This document shows positions 7,889 to 11,017 of a DNA stretch of 11,017 bases, piece by piece. The notes beneath the pieces were generated by a model. That model did not search any database, had not been told where the DNA came from, and saw nothing but the letters and a program-made list of their open reading frames with translations. Origin of the DNA: CAVOJV01 sp963696325 (lineage in GTDB: Bacteria > Pseudomonadota > Gammaproteobacteria > Competibacterales > Competibacteraceae); NCBI GenBank assembly GCA_963696325.1, contig CAVOJV010000059.1, forward strand, positions 1 through 11,017, given 5' to 3'. How positions within the stretch are numbered: position 1 is the first letter of the stretch; each line of letters opens with the position of its first letter. The translations under genes and the position numbers were made by a program.

Positions 7889-8528
7889 GCAAGGTTTCAA
7901 TCGGATTGAGTGCCTGAGCGGGATCGAGCTTGCGGCGAATCCGCCCCACCAGGACTTCCAGGACATTGCTATCGCGGTCGAAATCCTCTTCATACAGGTG
8001 TTCGGTCAGCTCGGTTTTGGAAACCACCTGCCCGGCATGCAGCATCAGATATTCCAGTAGCCGGTACTCGAAGGAAGTCAGTTCCACGGCCTCGTCATGC
8101 ACGGTGACCTGCTGGGCGCCGATATCCAGCAGCACCGGCTCGCAGCGGATGATCGAGCGCACCCAGCCTTCGGCCCGCCTGAGCAGCGCACGCAGGCGGG
8201 CCAGCAGTTCCTCCGATTCGAAGGGTTTGACCAGATAATCGTCCGCGCCGGCCTCCAGACCGGCCACCTTGTCCTGCCAGCGGCCCCGCGCCGTCAGGAT
8301 CAGGATGGGAAACCGGCGGCCGGCGGCGCGCCAGCGCTCGATTATCTGCATGCCTGACAGCCGGGGTAGACCGAGATCCACCACCGCCACATCGATAGGA
8401 TACTCCTGGCCGGCATAAAGCCCGATCTGGCCGTCTGCGGCCTCATCCACAGCGTAACCCTGCTGGCGCAGGCAGGCCGCCAGTTGCGCCAGCAGCGGCG
8501 CCTCATCTTCGACGATTAACACCCGCAT
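7845..8528 (-). CDS. phoP: PhoP-like OmpR-family response regulator
   Basis: A 227-aa DNA-binding response regulator of the OmpR/PhoP class, and the likely partner of the kinase that follows and overlaps it. The receiver domain (about 1-115) has the acidic pair E7-D8, phosphoacceptor D51 (VAVVDLGLPRLSG), T79 (ILTAR) and K101 (LVKPF). WQDKV and GADDY closely resemble E. coli PhoP. The C-terminal winged helix (about 130-225) includes LTSFEYRLLEYL, VVSKTELTEHLY, VLVGRIRRKL and the terminal LRGRGYCFRL. Length and domain order are normal. The ATG start is supported by GGAG 8 nt upstream. The gene follows the small PepSY-like gene by only 28 nt and is probably co-transcribed with it. The family is certain; the exact orthology to phoP is inferred from sequence resemblance and from the paired PhoQ-like kinase. 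Confidence 0.92.
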   Translation of the reverse strand: MRVLIVEDEAPLLAQLAACLRQQGYAVDEAADGQIGLYAGQEYPIDVAVVDLGLPRLSGMQIIERWRAAGRRFPILILTARGRWQDKVAGLEAGADDYLVKPFESEELLARLRALLRRAEGWVRSIIRCEPVLLDIGAQQVTVHDEAVELTSFEYRLLEYLMLHAGQVVSKTELTEHLYEEDFDRDSNVLEVLVGRIRRKLDPAQALNPIETLRGRGYCFRLPRSPA

Positions 8529-8536
8529 GGTTTTAG

Positions 8537-8540
8537 CTCC
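8537..8540 (-). promoter_or_regulatory. Ribosome binding site of the PhoP-like gene
   Basis: GGAG on the coding strand lies 8 nt before the ATG at 8528, within the 28-nt gap after the PepSY-like gene. This supports the chosen start. Confidence 0.65.
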
Positions 8541-8556
8541 ACCCGCTCAGCACCCG

Positions 8557-8826
8557 CTATTTGTCTTTCTGCGATTCCACATCGACCGAGCGCACCCGGC
8601 CATCAGGCGTGAGTATTCTGACCTTATAACCGCCTTTATCGGGTTGATTTTGGTCCTGGATATTGAGGACCCGGCCGCCGGTGCTCTGCTGCGCCCTCTC
8701 GGCGGCATCTTCGGCGTCCTTACCCCGAGACTGGCGACCCTCTTTGTCCGCACTTGCGGACCCGCAAACCATACAGCCTATCGCCACCAGCAGTGGTAGG
8801 CTTCGCCATAGCACGATCTTGCTCAT
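8557..8826 (-). CDS. Small exported PepSY-like protein
   Basis: An 89-aa protein starting MSKIVLWRSLPLLVAIG. It has a Sec-type signal peptide (basic start, hydrophobic core, likely cleavage after GSASA, before DKEG). The mature part is about 65 residues: first a charged stretch rich in K, R, E and Q, then GGRVLNIQDQ and GYKVRILTPDGRVRSVDVE. That pattern resembles a half PepSY repeat, in which a short strand pair ends in a basic or acidic tail. Small periplasmic PepSY-like proteins are known beside two-component genes in gammaproteobacteria and may modulate the sensor; here that role is inferred from position only. The frame extends upstream to 8964, but the added residues do not look like a signal peptide. 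An alternative ATG lies at 8859. No strong ribosome site was found for either start. Confidence 0.72.
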   Translation of the reverse strand: MSKIVLWRSLPLLVAIGCMVCGSASADKEGRQSRGKDAEDAAERAQQSTGGRVLNIQDQNQPDKGGYKVRILTPDGRVRSVDVESQKDK

Positions 8827-8913
8827 TGGATTCGATTCAAGACTTCGCTCAGTTGACATTTGACCGGGACACGCCCTCAAGTGTGGTCGAAGAGGAAGAG
8901 TTCTCATGACACT

Positions 8914-8940
8914 ATCATACATGTATGTTAAGGAAGTTAA
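8914..8940 (-). promoter_or_regulatory. Candidate promoter with TTAAC direct repeat for the PepSY-phoP-phoQ unit
   Basis: On the coding strand a TATGAT -10-like hexamer (8914-8919) is preceded by TTAAC-TTCC-TTAAC (8927-8940), which covers the -35 position. OmpR-family regulators usually bind tandem repeats in this place to activate transcription, so autoregulation by the PhoP-like protein is plausible. The 9-bp period differs from the 11-bp period of the classical PhoP and PmrA boxes, which weakens the match. The element is about 90-115 nt before the PepSY-like start. Nothing here proves a promoter. Confidence 0.42.
8916..8927. repeat. 12-bp perfect palindrome CATACATGTATG
   Basis: The sequence equals its own reverse complement. 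It overlaps the candidate -10 hexamer of the PepSY-phoP-phoQ promoter, where a dimeric repressor could bind. It could also be chance in AT-rich spacer DNA. Confidence 0.5.
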
Positions 8941-9011
8941 TATGAATGGAAACTGAATCGCCATTAAGTGATGGGACGCCTATCATCTTGGATCGTTCCC
9001 CATCGGCGCGC

Positions 9012-9048
9012 AAATAAAAATGCTAACTTAATAGTCATAACAAGCTAG
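9012..9048 (-). terminator. Weak intrinsic terminator candidate after the MEKHLA gene
   Basis: On the coding strand CTAGCTT and AAGTTAG can pair (7 bp with one G-T pair) around a 12-nt loop, followed by CATTTTTATTT. It starts 3 nt after the MEKHLA stop codon. The stem is AT-rich and the loop is long, so any termination would be weak. Confidence 0.35.
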
Positions 9049-9051
9049 GCT

Positions 9052-9528
9052 TTACTCCAGATAACCCCAGTCTTTGAAACAGGCCGCCTGACCGCAATAG
9101 ATCTCGCTTTCGTCGATAAGATTCCAAACAATGGCATCTCGAATTAGAAAACGCCGGCCGCTCTTGGCGATACGAATACCCTGATAGCCCTTTATATAAC
9201 CCTGCCGGGCGACGGTGGCGAGCACACGCTCTCTTTCTGCTCGATGCAGCGGTTCGGCGGACCGGCGCGAAGGCAGTGCCGTAAATTCTTCCCAGGACAT
9301 TTCAAACAGTTCCAACGCGGCCCGATTGCCATAGGTGAAGACCGGTTCGGGAGCGGCATTATGGGATACGAGCACAAAAGGCGCATGGAACAGATAGTGG
9401 GCCGCATCGGCCTGGTGGTGCGGCTCCAGCAGCGGGCCGCCCGTCCAATGGGCAAAGCTATGCAGAAGCAGGTCGATATGCGGCGCCAGATAGTCATTCT
9501 GTTCGCTGGGTTGGGGCCATGCTGTCAT
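9052..9528 (-). CDS. MEKHLA-domain (PAS-like) protein
   Basis: A 158-aa soluble protein matching the MEKHLA domain along most of its length. Recognisable signatures are LFHAPFVLVSHNAAPEPVF, YGNRAALELFEMSWEEF, LPSRRSAEPLHRAERER, GYIKGYQGIRIAKSGRRF and VWNLIDESEIYCGQAACF. MEKHLA is a PAS-related fold that occurs alone in bacteria and fused to HD-ZIP III factors in plants. Its bacterial ligand and role are not known. Length is normal and the frame is intact. The ATG start has AAGGA 11 nt upstream (9540-9544), a somewhat long spacing. The gene stands alone: 225 bp separate it from the PepSY-like start downstream and 75 bp from the broken rep gene upstream. A regulatory link with the adjacent two-component genes is possible but unproven. 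Confidence 0.9.
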   Translation of the reverse strand: MTAWPQPSEQNDYLAPHIDLLLHSFAHWTGGPLLEPHHQADAAHYLFHAPFVLVSHNAAPEPVFTYGNRAALELFEMSWEEFTALPSRRSAEPLHRAERERVLATVARQGYIKGYQGIRIAKSGRRFLIRDAIVWNLIDESEIYCGQAACFKDWGYLE

Positions 9529-9603
9529 AATCGGCTGTATCCTTGTGTCGATTCAAAGAAAGATGATGATATATAAATACCATTTTTATTGCCCTGCCAC
9601 CCA

Positions 9604-10940
9604 TCAAGCATGTCCATGTTCTTGCAGAAACTGCTCGAACTCTTCATCGGTCGCCGTTGGCAGCAACCGTTCGCGCACAAAATGGCGAAAACATCCCTGC
9701 ACCATGGAATGGCCCAGGCCGCTTTTCCTGTAGATCGGCCGCAGGACTCGGGAACTCGGTTGGGAACTCTCGATGATTTCCTGGATAAATTCCGCTTCCA
9801 GCCGTTGGCGTTCCTCCCCCCGCCAGCTGTTGCAGCGCCCTATCCAACCGATATTTCTCGAATTCAGCCCGTAACCGCTCATACCGCTCCGCCTTATCGG
9901 CTTCCTCCAGCCGTTGCTGTCGCGCCGAGCCTTGAGCCTGTTTTAAGGCGTCCTGCCGGTATTCATAGGGCGCTTTCTGGGGTCGGTAATCCGTGTTCAA
10001 AGCGTCCAGCGTGACGGCCCGCAAGGTGGTCTTATCGTTCCCTTGGCCAGCATCTCCTCGACAATATCCAGATTGGCTTTGATATAAGCCGGATCCTGGT
10101 CCTTCAGAATTTGTGATAATTCTTTTTCCCGTAAACCAAATTCAAGCAGGCGGGCATGTAGATCGGCATCGACCGGGGGATCATTGACGTCATCCGGCTG
10201 CACGGTTATCGCTTCCGGCTTTGCAACAAAGAGAGGCAATTGGGGACTTTCCTTCACGGCGAAGCGAATAGCGGTAATGCGACGCTTTTCGGCTTTTGTC
10301 TCCGCTTCGAGATAAATATCCGAGGTCTTATTCACCTGTTGCACGGCGGGTTTAATGACTTTGCTGTTCAACCGCCTGAAATCGCTATAGTAACTATTGT
10401 CTTCGATACCCAGCAGCTTGCGCAGTAGTTCCAGCGGCAGCCAGCCGGTGGAACCCACTTTCCGGAAGCGCAGGCAATTTTCATACAGCGCCAGGGCGTA
10501 ACCGCTGGTGAATTTCCGTTGAATCCCCAGATTGATACGAGCGTAAATCTCCGGATTGAACAGCTTCGCCGTAGGTCGGGGTGGTAGGCATAAATGCACC
10601 AGTGCCGCTCGAGGTCAGCCGACATGATCATCGGCCGCGCCCTCCAGACGATCTCGTTGCCCTTGGCATCGATCAGATTCCAACTCAGGACCGTGCTCAT
10701 CAGGTTTACCAGCGCTTCCTTCAAGCAATCCCGATCGTTACTCTCGAATCCCAGAATACCGGCCAGATCCCGGATCAGGATACGATGGGTTTCCCGGGTG
10801 AGCAAATGGGGATAGGCGTTGAGCAGCAGCACATTGGCCATCTTGCGTTCCAGCAGGGACAGCCGGTTTTCGATGTGAATAGCCGCCACATGCTTTTTAA
10901 GATCTTGGTCCGCCAGTTCAACTTTTATCATGTCAGCCAT
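9604..10940 (-). pseudogene. rep: Rep_3-type plasmid replication initiator, three frameshifts
   Basis: A replication initiator of the Rep_3 (RepB-like) class, which binds origin repeats to start plasmid replication. Four overlapping frames join into one 445-aa protein after three one-base corrections. A base is missing near 10569-10570 (…AYHPDLR to AKLFNPEIYARIN), another is missing at 10032-10033 (…AKGTI to KTTLRAVTLDAL), and there is one extra G in the G-run at 9816-9821 (…ALQQLAG to EERQRLEAEF). Two winged-helix regions are expected at about 15-120 and 130-230; the second contains NPEIYARINLGIQRKFTSGYALALYE, typical of the family. A long charged helix, probably a coiled coil, spans about 330-395, an extra C-terminal part beyond the minimal Rep fold. 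The start has a strong GGAGG site. As written, translation would stop soon after residue 124, so replication activity would be lost. All three changes are in short homopolymers, so sequencing error is a serious alternative. Confidence 0.87.
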
Positions 10941-10946
10941 AATCCG

Positions 10947-10951
10947 CCTCC
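10947..10951 (-). promoter_or_regulatory. Ribosome binding site of rep
   Basis: GGAGG on the coding strand is followed by 6 nt and the ATG at 10940. It is the clearest ribosome site in the window and fixes the rep start. Confidence 0.8.
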
Positions 10952-10979
10952 GCGCCAGGCTGTGATCGGCAGCCTCTCT

Positions 10980-11011
10980 ATGTCCCTTAGCTTAGCAGAT
11001 TTCGGGGACAT
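10980..11011. repeat. Inverted repeat ATGTCCC / GGGACAT upstream of rep
   Basis: Two 7-bp arms (10980-10986 and 11005-11011) are exact reverse complements separated by 18 bp, 39 bp or more before the rep ATG. Rep_3 initiators commonly repress their own gene by binding inverted half-copies of origin iterons, so this is a natural operator candidate. The window ends 6 bases later, so any iteron array or origin beyond it cannot be seen. Confidence 0.5.
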
Positions 11012-11017
11012 CAGTCA

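Noticed and set aside
7211..7909. 232-aa + strand open frame opposite the sensor kinase gene
   Set aside because: The protein is low-complexity, rich in Q, R, H and P, and lies antisense to well-supported kinase and regulator coding sequence.
8826..8964. Longer start for the PepSY-like protein at 8964
   Set aside because: The added 46 residues are not signal-like and include the candidate promoter elements; MSKIVLW begins a normal signal peptide.
8823..9051. Classical PhoP box (GTTTA repeats with 11-bp period)
   Set aside because: No pair of GTTTA-like hexamers with the correct spacing was found; the TTAAC repeat has a 9-bp period.
1..11017. CRISPR array, tRNA or rRNA genes
   Set aside because: No regularly spaced repeats, no tRNA-like cloverleaf and no rRNA-like segments were seen on either strand.

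Overview
The window reads as an accessory segment of a proteobacterial genome, most likely a gammaproteobacterium. The evidence is a PhoP/PhoQ-type two-component pair with gammaproteobacterial-style motifs, a MEKHLA-domain protein and an IS66-family element. I cannot name a species. Every gene except the IS transposase is on the minus strand. Composition is mosaic: the two-component genes are GC-rich (about 62% in one hand-counted 60-base line), the restriction-modification genes are lower, and part of the methyltransferase is near 39%.

Layout on the + coordinates. Positions 39-6307 hold a type III-like restriction-modification operon, transcribed mod then res from right to left. The res start overlaps the mod stop (TAATG). 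Mod is split by a complete 1,463-bp IS66-family element at 4193-5655. The element is flanked by a perfect 8-bp target duplication, CATTAATG, which is itself a palindrome. Removing the element and one duplication copy rejoins mod in frame. Mod and res each also carry one single-base frameshift. Correcting these gives proteins of 705 and 892 aa.

Positions 6482-8826 hold an intact three-gene unit: a small exported PepSY-like protein, a PhoP-like response regulator and a PhoQ-like sensor kinase. A candidate promoter with a direct repeat lies upstream of it. Position 9052-9528 is an intact MEKHLA-domain (PAS-like) protein. Positions 9604-10940 hold a Rep_3-type plasmid replication initiator broken by three single-base indels; correcting them gives 445 aa. 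An inverted repeat just upstream of it at 10980-11011 could be an operator or origin element.

How the parts relate. The Rep gene suggests a plasmid or an integrated plasmid remnant. The restriction-modification system should be inactive as written. The signalling genes and the transposase are all intact, while all five frameshifts fall in the three genes tied to mobile DNA. Each frameshift is one base and no premature stop was seen in the corrected frames. That fits either very recent decay or indel errors in the sequence itself, and the reads would have to be inspected to tell which. I found no clearly new defence or signalling system. The most informative signals are the cleanly reconstructable mod::IS66 insertion, an AT-rich block over the putative target-recognition region of Mod, and the candidate regulatory repeats.
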